From Strongylocentrotus purpuratus (Eukaryota; Echinodermata; Echinoidea; Camarodonta; Strongylocentrotidae), in NCBI RefSeq assembly GCF_000002235.5, contig NW_022145558.1, positions 2,046,001 to 2,110,000 on the forward strand: a stretch of 64,000 nt of DNA, written 5' to 3'. The notes under the pieces are model-generated. The model had not been told where the DNA came from. It was given only the letters and a program-made list of their open reading frames with translations, and did no database searches. The position numbers and the translations under genes are program-made. Positions 1 to 10,101 of the stretch are shown in pieces; the stretch's first letter is position 1, and the number at the start of each line of letters is the position of its first letter.

Positions 1-187
1 TCATCGTCCAGGCTGTGACCTTGATTGTGATTATGACCTTCACTCCTTTGATTGCCAAGTTTACCTCTAGGAGGTTTACCTCTAGGAGGTGTAGCACGAG
101 TCGAGGTACGAAGCGTCTCACCCCTCGACGTCCTCTTCAGAGCTCTAGCTGCTCGGCCTCCCTGGGTTCCTCCTTTTGGCGTGGTCC
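1..187 (-). CDS. Exon 4 (partial) of an unrecognised multi-exon gene
   Basis: On the minus strand a CAG acceptor preceded by a CT-rich tract (188-203) opens a frame that stays open to the window edge. The exon starts with two bases that complete an AGG codon begun by the previous exon at 1404, so the phases agree. It encodes about residues 110-171: glycine/arginine-rich, strongly basic, with a tandem PPRGK PPRGK motif and then a His/Asn/Gln-rich stretch. The short Pro-Arg-Gly-Lys repeats resemble AT-hook-like or RGG-like nucleic-acid-binding segments, but that is only a resemblance. The 3' end of the gene lies off the left edge. No catalytic domain is visible, and a plus-strand frame over the same DNA has no supporting signals. 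Confidence 0.7.
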
Positions 188-1403
188 CTGAAGAAGAAGA
201 GCAGGCAAGGAAACGTAAGACATACCCTCGTGAGTTCCCAAGTGCAATGCGTCACAGTTTGTTTACATACAACTTGATGGAATTAGCAACTGATGAGTGA
301 ACAAAGCTTTTCACGCCGTTCGGATGAGATTTCTGAGGAATTTTTTCAGATGGCGCGGTTCTTCTGAAGTTTGTGGAGGGCGTGCGCGTGATGTAAGACC
401 TGTTGGTCGTGAAGGTGAAGTCCACTCTCTGTAATTGATATCACCCATAATCCGGTAAACACCGCATTGGTGTCAAAGTCTCCATGAGAACCAACGACGA
501 TGATGCTTAAGTGCCCCAGCCCCAATGAAGAATTTTTTTTAGCGATGGAACCAAATAGAAGCAGTGCAAACTTAGAAGGCTTTAATAACCTCAAGGATGA
601 TTTTGTTTCAAAGCCACCAGGACTGCCTGATTTCATAGAGTAACGGATCAACCGGACATTGTCCATCGATCAAATTGATTAACAACCGATGTAGAATACA
701 CTTCACACAGAATGACTGAAGCCGATATTGACATAACCTAGAGCACAGCAGAGCGATGTGATAGTCAAAGAAACGTAAACTATGTAAATACATGTGACTT
801 GATTAATGAGTAGCAATCTGTCCATAGAGCAGAAAAGGTAAAACGAATCGCGAGGAGGAAGGACTGCGCTTGAATACACAATGACAATAGGCTGTGAGAT
901 TAAATCATTCTACGGCAATAATAAGTTCAAACATTTTAAAGCTGCTACGGCACCTCAATGCATCAATACAGTGTATGGACAGTTTTAAAGTTTGAAAACA
1001 AAACAAAACAAACACAACAGCATATAAACAGATTTTTATCTGCGATTGCCAGATCTTTGTGGTCCACAAAAACAAAACCACAAGAGGACTGGCGCTTCAG
1101 TAAAATGCTTTCAATTCAAAAGTTACCCATGTTTATTTTTCTTCAATATAAAAACCAACTCATGCACACTTCCAGTTTCAAGTGTACTAATACAGTTAAA
1201 CCTGTCTATAGCAACCGCCCAAGGGATACACAAAAAGTGGTCTTTGTAGACAGGTTACCTTAGTACATGTTTCAATGAGAAGCCATTTTTAAGGGAAACA
1301 AAAAATGTGGTCTTTGTAGACAGGTGGTCACTAAAGCAGGTTTGACTGTATATATATAGATAAATCTCTAATAATGTGTCTGATATTGAAGGTATTTGCT
1401 TAC
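188..1403 (-). other. Intron 3 of the left-edge gene
   Basis: Lies between a GTAAGC donor (1398-1403) and a CAG acceptor (188-190), phase 1. It holds one small mariner-like MITE (1191-1350). A 106-residue minus-strand frame at 346-666 lies inside it. It is not needed to keep the flanking exons in frame and has no convincing splice donor before its stop, so I treat it as intronic. Confidence 0.6.
1191..1350. mobile_element. Mariner/Tc1-type MITE, TA-flanked
   Basis: The left end CAGTTAAACCTG (1193-1204) and right end CAGGTTTGACTG (1337-1348) are inverted repeats flanked by TA on both sides. The interior has two copies of a 'gtggtctttgtagacaggt' segment. A related element with the same right end sits at 57199-57377. 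No ORF is present, so it is non-autonomous. Confidence 0.7.
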
Positions 1404-1589
1404 TTCTCTTTGAGCTATAACTCCCTGCATCTCCTCCATCCGACGACTCAGGTGACCCCAGGACATCGGAGCTCATGTGACACAGGGGATCACAGAGGTT
1501 ACCAGTCTCGTCCTCACACCACTCTTCTCCGAGATCTTCCACGGTCGCTGATTCATTGTCGAGCTCTTCCATCTCGATGTTTTCTGTGC
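1404..1589 (-). CDS. Exon 3 of the left-edge gene (acidic region)
   Basis: Minus-strand exon between acceptor 'ccctttacag' (1590-1599) and donor GTAAGC (1398-1403). Its 186 bases are 2 + 61 codons + 1, matching the phase-1 exons on both sides. It encodes residues about 48-109: rich in Glu, Asp and Ser, with three cysteines (WCED, NLC, PLCH) and ending in SSKR. The internal Met is not the start, because the frame is open up to the acceptor. An acidic Ser-rich stretch followed by a basic tail is common in nuclear regulatory proteins, but no named domain can be assigned. Confidence 0.75.
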
Positions 1590-2553
1590 CTGTAAAGGGT
1601 CAAGATGAGTAAAAGTTGTGCAATAGTATTGTGAAAGGGTCTGAAAGTCACTGTTGTAAGTCAATGTTTCATCTAGAGATAGATTCTTTCTCTCCCCTTT
1701 CTCCTGTACTTATTTAATGCACTTCCCCTCTCAGTTCACCTTATCAACTCTCCTCTCTTTTTTCTTTATGTTAACGCTCCAACCTTAATTGTGTTCTTTG
1801 AAGAAAAAGAAAATAGTATCTATTCTTACATGGGCTACCTTGCCCATAGGCCTCTAGGCCCTTTTAGGTATGCCTCACAAACAATTTTTTAATATTTTTT
1901 ATCAATATTATCCACCCATCAATATCTACATATGTTTTAATTTATTGTTGTATGCAAGTTTGTTCTTCTTACATCATCAGATTAATATCTATGTTATATT
2001 GATGAGTTTTTAAAATTATATGTTAGTGAAATAAAGATGTACTGAAATGAAATAAAATGAAAGAATTCATAATGTACCAAACATTGGGTTGTTCTAAGCA
2101 GGCCAAAAAGAAGGAAAAAAAATAAGAAGTAGAAGAAGGAGAAGAAGGAAAAGGAGAAGGAGAAGAAGGAGGAGAAGAAGGAGGGGATGGAGAAGGAAGA
2201 GGAGGAGAAGTAGAATAAACAAACCCAAAGAATATTGCCAATGATTTACAAATCTGTTTATGTGCATATCATCAGAAAGGTCTCTAAACACTTAACACTG
2301 CAACTTTACTCTGACTACGAATCACTCTTGTCCTCTGTTTGTTGGCCTCGCAGATACATTTTCTTTAATTGGAAGTTGGCTTATTCCCTCAAGAAATGCA
2401 GATGAGAATCTCAAATCTGGGAAAAAAGAATATTAGGAATACAAGGATCTGCAGACAAACTGCACTTCTACCCCCCTCCCCTGTCCAACCTCGAGCTCCT
2501 GTTAGTAAACATCACTGTCATGTGACATGTCAGGTGATGAATTGATCACTCAC
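1590..2553 (-). other. Intron 2 of the left-edge gene
   Basis: Runs between donor GTGAGT (2548-2553) and the acceptor at 1590-1591. It contains a GGA/GAA-rich purine tract at 2101-2215; the plus strand is purine, so the transcript strand is pyrimidine. No other structure was noticed. Confidence 0.6.
2101..2215. repeat. GAA/GGA-rich simple repeat
   Basis: Imperfect purine tract of agaag, gga and gaa units on the plus strand. Its reverse strand gives low-complexity Leu/Ser/Pro frames that should not be read as genes. Confidence 0.9.
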
Positions 2554-2634
2554 CTTGGGAATCAGGTGACCTGGAGGACCTTTCCTCTCCTTCCTTGAAA
2601 CCCATCTCATACCCTTCTTGATTGGAACCGTACT
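2554..2634 (-). CDS. Exon 2 of the left-edge gene
   Basis: A minus-strand acceptor 'gattccatcag' follows a very long CT tract, and the donor is a consensus AAG|GTGAGT. The 81 bases are 2 + 26 codons + 1. They encode residues about 21-47: hydrophilic, with Gly, Glu and Ser (GYEMGFKEGEERSSRSPDSQ). The phase joins exon 1 (61 coding bases, phase 1) and exon 3 (begins with two bases). The polypyrimidine tract here is a (GA)n/(CT)n microsatellite. Confidence 0.75.
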
Positions 2635-2644
2635 CTGATGGAAT

Positions 2645-2646
<2 letters not shown>

Positions 2647-2681
<35 letters not shown>

Positions 2682-2727
2682 TAGAGAGAGGGAGATAGAG
2701 AGAGAAAGTGAGAAAGAAAGAGAGCGG

Positions 2728-2758
<31 letters not shown>

Positions 2759-2795
2759 CAAGAAAGAAAGAAGAGTGAAAGAAAGATAGAGAGAG
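2647..2795. repeat. (GA)n microsatellite forming a splice polypyrimidine tract
   Basis: Long AG/GA runs with gggagata interruptions on the plus strand; on the transcribed minus strand this is a CT tract ending directly before the exon 2 acceptor at 2635. Length polymorphism here could affect splicing (inference). Confidence 0.9.
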
Positions 2796-2924
2796 AGTTG
2801 TAAATTATTTAAATTAATTATCATTCATATATTTATCTCCAGGAGAAATAAGAGTTCTTGTAAAGGTGAAAATAAATTGTTAGCTCTCTAATTTTTTAGA
2901 CCATGTATAAAGTGGAAGAATATT

Positions 2925-3255
2925 GTAGTAGAGGAGTTATAGTCAAGTGGTTCAATCACTTGACTGGGTATGCAAAGGTCATGGGTTCAAACGCAGGCAC
3001 GGCATTCATGGTCTTCAGCAAGGTATTTTTATCTACATTGCTCCTCTCCACCCATGTGTTGAATGGGTACTTGGTAGGACGAGAAGGTCAATGTGATTGC
3101 ATAAGCATGCATGTGGCTGTGCCCGTAAGAAGGCGACAAGCTGGAATGCTGGACAGGAAGTGGATAGTGTGAAATTTAATGTGCAGAATAGTAAATGAAT
3201 CCACGGACTAGGGTAATTATTATAAAGTAAGTATTTGGTCTGTAAAGCGCTTTAG
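2925..3255 (+). mobile_element. tRNA-derived SINE, copy 1
   Basis: An A-box-like TAGTCAAGTGGTT (2939-2951) is followed by a B-box-like GGTTCAAACGC (2985-2995) at tRNA spacing, then a body with 'ctccacccatgtg' and 'ggctgtgcccgtaagaagg', ending in 'ggtctgtaaagcgcttta'. That tail motif recurs at 3521-3575 and 21318-21367, tying the copies to one SINE tail family. Confidence 0.7.
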
Positions 3256-3260
3256 AAGGA

Positions 3261-3597
3261 GTGTTGTGGCCGAGTTGTTTAAGGCGTCTGACTGGAGATG
3301 CGAAGATCGAGGGTTCAAATCCCGACACGGCACTAATATCCTTTGACAAGATATTAACCTGCACTTGCTACTCTCCACCCGGTAGGATGCGACCGTCGTT
3401 GTTGGTCATACAGTTTTTGAGCGTCAAGTAACGCCTGGCTGGAATGCTCCCCAGGGAGTGGAGATCGTGCACACAGTGTGTGTTGGCAAGTATTGAATCC
3501 AATGCCCGGGTTAAAGTAAATCTGTAGAGCGCTTAGAGACATCATAGATGTATTAAGCGCTATATAAAAGCGGAATATTATTATTATTTATAAGAGA
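3261..3597 (+). mobile_element. tRNA-derived SINE, copy 2 (Leu/Ser-type head)
   Basis: The head 3261-3334 folds as a class II tRNA-like sequence: GTGTTGT can pair with the distal CACGGCA-type strand using two G.T pairs, the A box is TGGCCGAGTTGTTTAAGG and the B box GGTTCAAATCC. It is followed by a SINE body, 'aagcgctatataaaagcgg' and an ATT-rich tail. The long non-tRNA body and tail show a SINE rather than a functional tRNA gene. Confidence 0.8.
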
Positions 3598-4388
3598 CAG
3601 TTATAAATATTTGTAGTGACACATGAATAGTATTGAACTTGTAGACGTTTCGCACCATTTCCATGTAGCATCAGAAATAGTCTAGAAACATTTCAAGAAC
3701 AATAAAAGCATCTTCAATTTTTACACAAAGCTGGTGTTGTAGATATGTACATGTAGTTAATTGATATATTAAACTTTCAATGTACATGTACATGCTTATT
3801 TCCATAGGTCAAACATCTATCATAGTGCCATGAGTGCCATTTCTGTATTACAGTGCACTTTAAATATATATATTAAACGGGCTGATCTTGAAATGCCCTC
3901 AGGCCTAAACATATTCTACATAAAGTAATGAATTAAAACTTTGAACCAAATTCTCATGCCTTATGAGTGTGTAGTCCATTTACCCCTAAGTTGTATGTGT
4001 GCATTTTGTGATTCTAAACAGGATTAAGTAAACTTGTTATCATTTTATTAATTCTACGAGACACATACATGTACATGTACACACTCAAAGAATACATTAT
4101 ACAATTATTTTTTCATGAAGATTATTTTTAATCATGTAAATATTGAATACTGACCGATAAATGATTCATCCATTAAAATTCGCATATTGACCAATAAATT
4201 GACCATAAATCAATTTACTAGATAGTGTACGAAGATAAAAATCTACAGTTCTACACTTAGAATTTCTTATAAATGCAACAGGGGAAATGAATTGAATGAA
4301 TTGGGGTTTGAAAAGAACTTTGAATAAACTGGTATTCGACCAAATGGCAATTTATCCATTGTATGATTGTAGTCTACTCTGTACTTAC

Positions 4389-4449
4389 CGCTTTGCCACG
4401 AAGGCTCCTGCTTAATTTCAAGAACAATTTCTTGGTCTTGCAAAGCCAT
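4389..4449 (-). CDS. Exon 1 (coding part) of an unrecognised nuclear-type protein gene
   Basis: The ATG at 4447-4449 sits in a good context (gaaagATGG) with an in-frame TAG six bases upstream, which supports it as the start. The exon encodes 20 residues plus one base before a consensus donor GTAAGT. Residues 11-15 are EIKQE, matching the sumoylation consensus (hydrophobic-Lys-x-Glu), and are followed by PSW; IKQEP-like N-termini are common in animal zinc-finger and other transcription regulators (family knowledge). Exons 1-4 total about 171 residues in the window: sumoylation-like motif, Ser/Glu region, acidic Cys-containing region, basic Gly/Arg region. A DNA-binding domain could lie off the left edge (inference). 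I do not recognise the gene. Confidence 0.75.
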
Positions 4450-4533
4450 CTTTCTCTAACAGTAACAGCAGTGACACCGGCCTTGCCTGGAAAGGTGATG
4501 CATAGTACAGTGTGCTCAGGTTTTGACAGCCAA
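4450..4533 (-). other. 5' UTR part of exon 1, left-edge gene
   Basis: A minus-strand acceptor with a strong pyrimidine tract (ccttctttctttatatgtag, ending at 4534) defines a likely start of this exon, so a further upstream non-coding exon probably exists. The promoter is not identified. Confidence 0.45.
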
Positions 4534-7182
4534 CTACATATAAAGAAAGAAGGCGAGAACATACATTATATAAAATACAAATAGTTCGGGTATATTTTCT
4601 GGATTTTGTTGTTGTTGAAACATTAACTTTCATGATTTCAATAAGAAGTGAAAATAATACTAAAACAAAGGAGCCAAATTTCGGATTTTGCCGTAAGTGT
4701 CCAAAAAATCTCTACCCTCCTATATTTCGGGAATATTCCTGACCTAACAAAGTTAAACAACCAGAGTTTAAAAAAAATTAAAAAAAAAAAATTAAAAAAA
4801 AAAAAAAAAAACAGTCAAATTTGTGTCCAGTTCATGTTTTTATGAACTCAGAGTGTACAGCGAACAGTGAACCTATATATCTAGCTGCCTGCTTTGTGAT
4901 TCTGAAGGCAATACACTACAAATGAGGTGTCATATGAAAGAGCAGGTTCTCCTCCATATGCCAAAAAGGGCGTTATCTCGGAACTCTAAAAATATCTTGA
5001 TCAAAACCGCAATTTAAACATTGTTTCCATCGTGGCTCCAAAATGTTGGGCCAGCTGTAAGGAATATATCCATGCACTTATTTTTTCGCTAGCCCCAAGG
5101 GATCATAAGCCATTAAAGTTTGAAAATACCCTTCCCCTCATTTGTTGAATCAGCTAAATAGGGAGGCGTGACTCTGCTAAGCCCAAATCCATAGTGACGG
5201 CGCGTAAAATCTGCACATGCAAATGTATTTCACGTTAACTGTGCGAAGCAATTTTTGTGTGTGCTACCTGTGTCGCAAGCCTTCGTACACATAGTACTGC
5301 GTGTGTGCATTCGGACATGTGTTTGTATGCATGAATTCAGGTCGGGTGTGTGTTTGTGTATTCGGCGAATGGAACCGCATGCGGATGCACATGACATTGA
5401 AGACAATGGAGGTAGAGCTTGCCGATTGCACACATGTAGCGCTGCAGCTTAGCGACACACCTACGCTTGCATATCGCGCAATGCAGCTGTTTAGCAAAAC
5501 AAAATAACTCTGCGTGTACATGTACGTCTTTTTCGTCTATTCTATAATAGGCACATTCATGGGGCACTAGAGGGCGCTTCGCTCGCGTACGACAATCTGA
5601 ATGGCCTTGCTGCGGTGGGTCGGCAATAATCAGCCCAAAACTTGGATATGGGAGGTTGGAAGGATATATCTTTTTTATAATGTTATCCGGTCTTACCCTT
5701 AACCATCCTATGTTTAATCTATGTAGAAATAACATGCGAGTGTGATAAGAGAAACATCGGGCCCATTACTGAAGTAACTTTTTAAATATTAGCCTAGAAA
5801 TGACCACCACACGGAAAAAACTGACATTTTTTCCCGACAAATCTTCATAAAATCTGAGTTATAAACAAGTCACATCTAGGTACACTAATACAAATACGAT
5901 TTTCTGAAAATTCAGGTATGATTTATTAAGTTTCTTTCAAGTATATTTCTGCGCATTGCAGCGCCAATATTCTACACTGCTTCAAAATCACACTTGAATT
6001 TTTTTTTTGCAACGAATTTGATACGAGGTCCGCGAGTGTTCCCCGTTCCTTGCGTGTTGAAAGTTTGGTAATACATAGTTTGCATTGACTCGCGTACGAA
6101 AAAATGGTCGAAAACAAAATGTCAAATGAAGAAATAAACAAGCTTTTGTATAGTTATAAGAGTTCTACCGAGGTTTCTTTGTCGATTCAATTGATTATAT
6201 AGTCTCAATTAGAATTCAGAATTATCTCACTGAAAAGTTAAGAAACCGACGATGTTCTCGATCTTAGTTATTTTCATTTTGCCAGCAGCCGATCTAGCGT
6301 TGTTTGGGCAAAAAGCTAGGCCGCTGCCTTCCCACGCGAACCCTTCCGAGTCCCGCTAAAATGGCGCTCTGCGGAGCTCCGAAGCTGCATTGGTATCGCT
6401 GCAAACTCTCAGCCGGCTAGCTCCCCACGAAGGACCATTCGCGGTATGGCGAGAGTGTGTGTGTGTGAAGTATGATTTTGGATTCGAGAACGCACGTAAT
6501 GCAACCGTGCGCGTCATTTTCAGCTGTCGAATGTATACGACCAATTTTACATGTACGATTTTTAGTACAGATACTTGGTCAGTTTTCTTCTTATATCTTT
6601 GGTTTTACAACATTTAAAAATATAATTTCTTCAAATTTGCTCCTGACTCGTTTCAGAATAATTGTCTGATGTGTTTTCAAGTCAATTTTTTTAATATATT
6701 TTTTTGCATGAATTTGCTTATCTATAATTCTGACAAAAATTGTATGAATGTTGCCTAGATTTTTTTTTTTTTTTTTTTTTTTGGGGGGGGGGGGCGCGGC
6801 TGTATCTTTTCATAGAAACATCAGTGAGTCTTTCTTGAAATTTGAATTGTATTATTCTGAGTAAATGAATTTTTCAATTATCTAACCATAGTGGTAAATG
6901 CTCCAAAAGGGAAAATTGAAAAATCTTTCAAACACCCTATCTAGAGGTATTCTAAAGACTTAAAAACATCATTTTTTCCCATTTTGGATTACCTTTTTTG
7001 GTTTTGTTGTTATTTAGAATCTACTTTAGTTTTAAAAAATCGTTGCCTGATTCTTAATATACATGTACATTAATGAGCTTACCTTCTGTTCCACCCCCCC
7101 CCAAAAAAAAAAAACAATAAAGAAACCCGTCCCCATTCCCCAAACAAAAGAAAACAATTTGAGCAAAACACAACACTGTTAC
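4534..7182. other. Intergenic, no gene supported
   Basis: AT-rich DNA with an A-rich run (4770-4811), a CpG-richer stretch 5200-5620, another GC-rich stretch 6290-6520, and a T-run followed by a G-run at 6762-6794. Open frames up to 132 residues in 5230-5735 lack splice signals or recognisable domains. A promoter or CpG island at 6290-6520 is possible, but no adjoining exon was found. Confidence 0.5.
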
Positions 7183-7214
7183 TAGATCTAGATCTAGATC
7201 TAGATCTAGATCTA
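7183..7214. repeat. (TAGATC)n hexanucleotide microsatellite
   Basis: About five perfect tandem copies of TAGATC; each unit is part of a palindromic AGATCT series. Confidence 0.95.
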
Positions 7215-7226
7215 TGTTAGACCAAA

Positions 7227-7334
7227 AATTTCTGTCTCTTTCATTCGTTAGCCTCTTATTTGTAGGGTAGGGTCGGAGAGGAGCCGACCATACACAATTA
7301 AATAAGAGGCTAACGAACAAAAGAGACAGAAATT
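7227..7334. repeat. 35-bp inverted repeat (hairpin) with 38-bp loop
   Basis: Arms 7227-7261 and 7300-7334 are reverse complements with about two mismatches (core GTTAGCCTCTTATTT / AAATAAGAGGCTAAC). No coding frame is associated. It could be a tiny foldback element or the remains of an inverted duplication. Confidence 0.9.
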
Positions 7335-8029
7335 GTCGGTGTAGGATCTAGGATATAAAATCTTATGTTAATGTGAGACGGCCATTCACATGACGTCAAA
7401 TTGTGTAGGTGGGACCGAACATTCCAAACTAGCCATGGGTCATTTTTTAGGAATTTCAATATTAGATCAGTTATAAAATAAATTATCGTTAAATTGAGGA
7501 GTCGTTATCTTCCTAACGTAACAATAAATATATCATCAAAGGTAAAGGTCGAAATTATAACATTCAAGGTTGAAAAAAATGACAATACGGTACCTTGATT
7601 CTGTGGCTAGCTGGCTCCCTGCTGGGTCACGCTATATCGAGCCTAGGTCATCAAACGGAAGTGACGTCAGATTATAACCCAATGTACTTGTACTTGGTAC
7701 TTGGTACTTGGTTTGGTTATCCCTTTGTCATCTCACTCAGTAGCTATACTGTGATGGTAGGTGAGGCGAGTAACTACAAGGAGTGTCATGAATTGTTGGA
7801 ATGGTGTGTGGAAAAAGCACTTGTTAATTTACAGTAAACAGGCCAGCTAGCTATTCGCCAGGCAAAAAGAACTGAACTAAAATAGAATCATATATAATCT
7901 ATACATAATTATCAATTTATCATTGAAGAAGTTTATTCTCTAGGCCAGGAGCCTGTCTCTAGTTAGCCTATCCTTAAACGTTATCTAAATCAATGGCGAG
8001 AAGTAGGTTGTGAGCCTGACTGTAATTAA
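7335..8029. other. Intergenic, no gene supported
   Basis: Contains TGACGTCA-like sites (about 7391 and 7661) and a short 'tacttgg' tandem at 7686-7711. An 80-residue plus frame at 7595-7837 has no domain or splice support. Confidence 0.45.
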
Positions 8030-8945
8030 AGGCTAAGTCCATTCCAAAACAAAAAATGCTTTTAATAGATGCAGAAAAACAAGAGAAACAGACCACAAAA
8101 TATTTGAGTTGAATCGGATAACTATAAGGAAGTTATGAATTTCTTTTAAAGTATGACAAAATATTGCCAATTTGGTTATCAGCTTATGGCGTCATTGCCT
8201 CACTATTTGTCAATTGCTTAATATATTTTTATCCCATTAATTTCCCTTTTTATCCCCCAAAACTTGATTTCCCCAATGCCTTTGCCCAGGTTATATGATT
8301 TGTATCACGATTGCGTGCATGACATTTCATAAAATCTTTTATGACATTTTTAAGAATTGATACTATTTTCAATATATTGTTTATTCATAATCGCTGATTT
8401 TTATATTATATATAGTTTATCAAATTTTACATTTTTCATGATTTAACAGAACAAAAAAGTACCCAAACAAAAACATATTACTATCAATACAACTTGGATG
8501 CTGGTGTGAGGAAATAAGATTGTTAGGGGTGAAATTGGAAATTTATATTATTAATATGAAGAAAACAATAATTAGCTCAAGTTAAAGTTTATTTGTCTTT
8601 CTTCCAACATGAATGTAATACAATTAAACAATTTGATAACATGTAGAGTATATAAAAAGGAAAACTTATAAGGAACAAGTTCATATAGGCTAATGCATTC
8701 AGGTTTCCTCAGAAATTAAGAATTTCTTTGGTAATAATGTATTATGTGCAAAGTGTATTTGTATAATTACAAGAAAAAATGAATTATGTATGAAAAAATG
8801 TAAAATCTTTGTTCACCTTTCTGTTGGAAATGAAATAAATATGAATTGAAATTGAATTGAAGTGAATAAAAAAGAAAGAAAGACGAGGAGACCTTAAGAA
8901 AGCTTAGCTCGTAGAGGTCAGGTCCCTCAAAACAATATCATATGG

Positions 8946-10101
8946 CGGGGGCGGCGATCCGGGGGGGGGGGGGGCACGTCCCCCCTCAATTTTGTTTAGA
9001 TCGCCCCCCGGAAAAGTGCCAAAAAGTGTATAGCAAATACTGACTAAACACATTAACAAACCCTTAGGCTCTGGAGGGCCCAAGAGTGCAACGTTTAGAC
9101 AAATAGAAATGCAAAAATCTTCTCCCTCGCATAATATCCTTTAAAGTGTTCACGTAAATATTGTAGAAAAGTGAAGTGTGAAAAAAGCATATTGCTTGTT
9201 TTTATACTATAGTTTTGCTAAGGAACGTCATTTTTTAATTCAACAAAACTTTACAAACCTGTGAGGGGGTAGTCACTTCCGTCACCTTCACCCCTCTCGT
9301 TCACTATGCTCCCTCGCACAAGCGTATAGTGGGAGGGGGTGGGTGGGGGGGGGGGGGGGCTTGGAGGGCAGTTGCCCCTATTAACATTCAAACGTGAATT
9401 GTTTTTAATTCGATACCAGTGATTTACAAATGTTGCTGAAATGGCATGGTCTTTCCCTGAGCTTCCGAGGGCTCTGCCCCTGGACCTTACCAAAGGCCCT
9501 AAGGCAGACCCCTGGTTGCTCATCTGATTTTTATTAAATGCCTAAGAAAACCCTGAGCTTCCGGGGCGCCGCCCCCTGGACCCCACCTGGGCCCTAAGGC
9601 ACCTCCTAGATGCACATCTGATCGTAATTCACTGCCTAAAACCCCTTAGATTCTAGGGGCTGCGCCCCCTTTACCCCACTCCAATTAGTGACATGAATGC
9701 CAGTGTCACAAATAAGGTATAAAAACATGCTCATCCGACCGTAATTAAATGCCTAAAACCCCTGAGTTTCCAGGGAATCCACCCCCTGGATGCTCATCTA
9801 ACCGTTATTAAATGCCTAAAACCCCCGATCTTCATTAGGCTACGCTCCTTAACACCGCCGGGGCTTTGCCCCTGGACCCCACGCCAATTTACGCTCCACT
9901 TGCTTACTTTAGCACCCCCACTTTGAAAAACGTTCCGCGGGGCCTGCATGTAACATGTAAGAGTGGGGGGTGGTGCGGAATTTTTGTTCTGCCCCCCTCC
10001 CCCAAATAAAAACGTTTTGCTCATTACGCCACTACTCCCTCATCCCTCGCGTTTCGTCGTCCCCCCCCCCCCTCGGTCATGAAAAGAAATCGCCGCCCCT
10101 G
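8946..10101. mobile_element. hAT-like non-autonomous element with internal tandem repeats
   Basis: The right end reads, in reverse complement, CAGGGGCGGCGAT; the left end is CGGGGGCGGCGAT. Flanks are TCATATGG (8938-8945) and TCATATAG (10102-10109), an 8-bp target duplication with one mismatch, as expected for hAT. The interior 9455-9880 has about four degenerate units of roughly 100 bp (gagcttcc..gcccctgga...ctaaggc...tcatctga...taaatgcctaaaacccc). No transposase is present. It is nested in the 8030-11183 element. Confidence 0.8.
10021..10080. repeat. Poly-C/GC-rich tract inside the hAT-like element
   Basis: Includes a 14-C run (10058-10071). The segment 9985-10036 in reverse complement (GTAGTGGCGTAATGAGCAAAA) matches the sequence at 54149-54168, showing the same hAT-type end is dispersed. 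Confidence 0.6.

Larger units (their letters stand above)
2635..4388 (-). other. Intron 1 of the left-edge gene
   Basis: Between donor GTAAGT (4383-4388) and the acceptor at 2635-2636. It carries the GA microsatellite and two head-to-tail tRNA-derived SINEs (2925-3597). From 3600 to 4380 I see only AT-rich sequence. Confidence 0.6.

Noticed and set aside
52..300. 82-residue plus-strand frame at the left edge
   Set aside because: It overlaps the minus-strand exon that has splice sites and phase support; the plus frame has no such support.
346..666. 106-residue minus-strand frame
   Set aside because: It lies in intron 3 of the left-edge gene; the flanking exons already join in phase without it, and no strong donor precedes its stop.
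2023..2824. Low-complexity Leu/Ser/Pro reading frames
   Set aside because: They are translations of purine or CT microsatellites, except for the 27-codon exon at 2554-2634.
3261..3334. tRNA-like sequence (Leu/Ser type)
   Set aside because: It continues into a SINE body and an ATT-rich tail shared with other copies, so it is a retrotransposon head, not a functional tRNA gene.
7595..7837. 80-residue plus-strand frame
   Set aside because: No domain, splice or promoter support; I could not separate it from chance.
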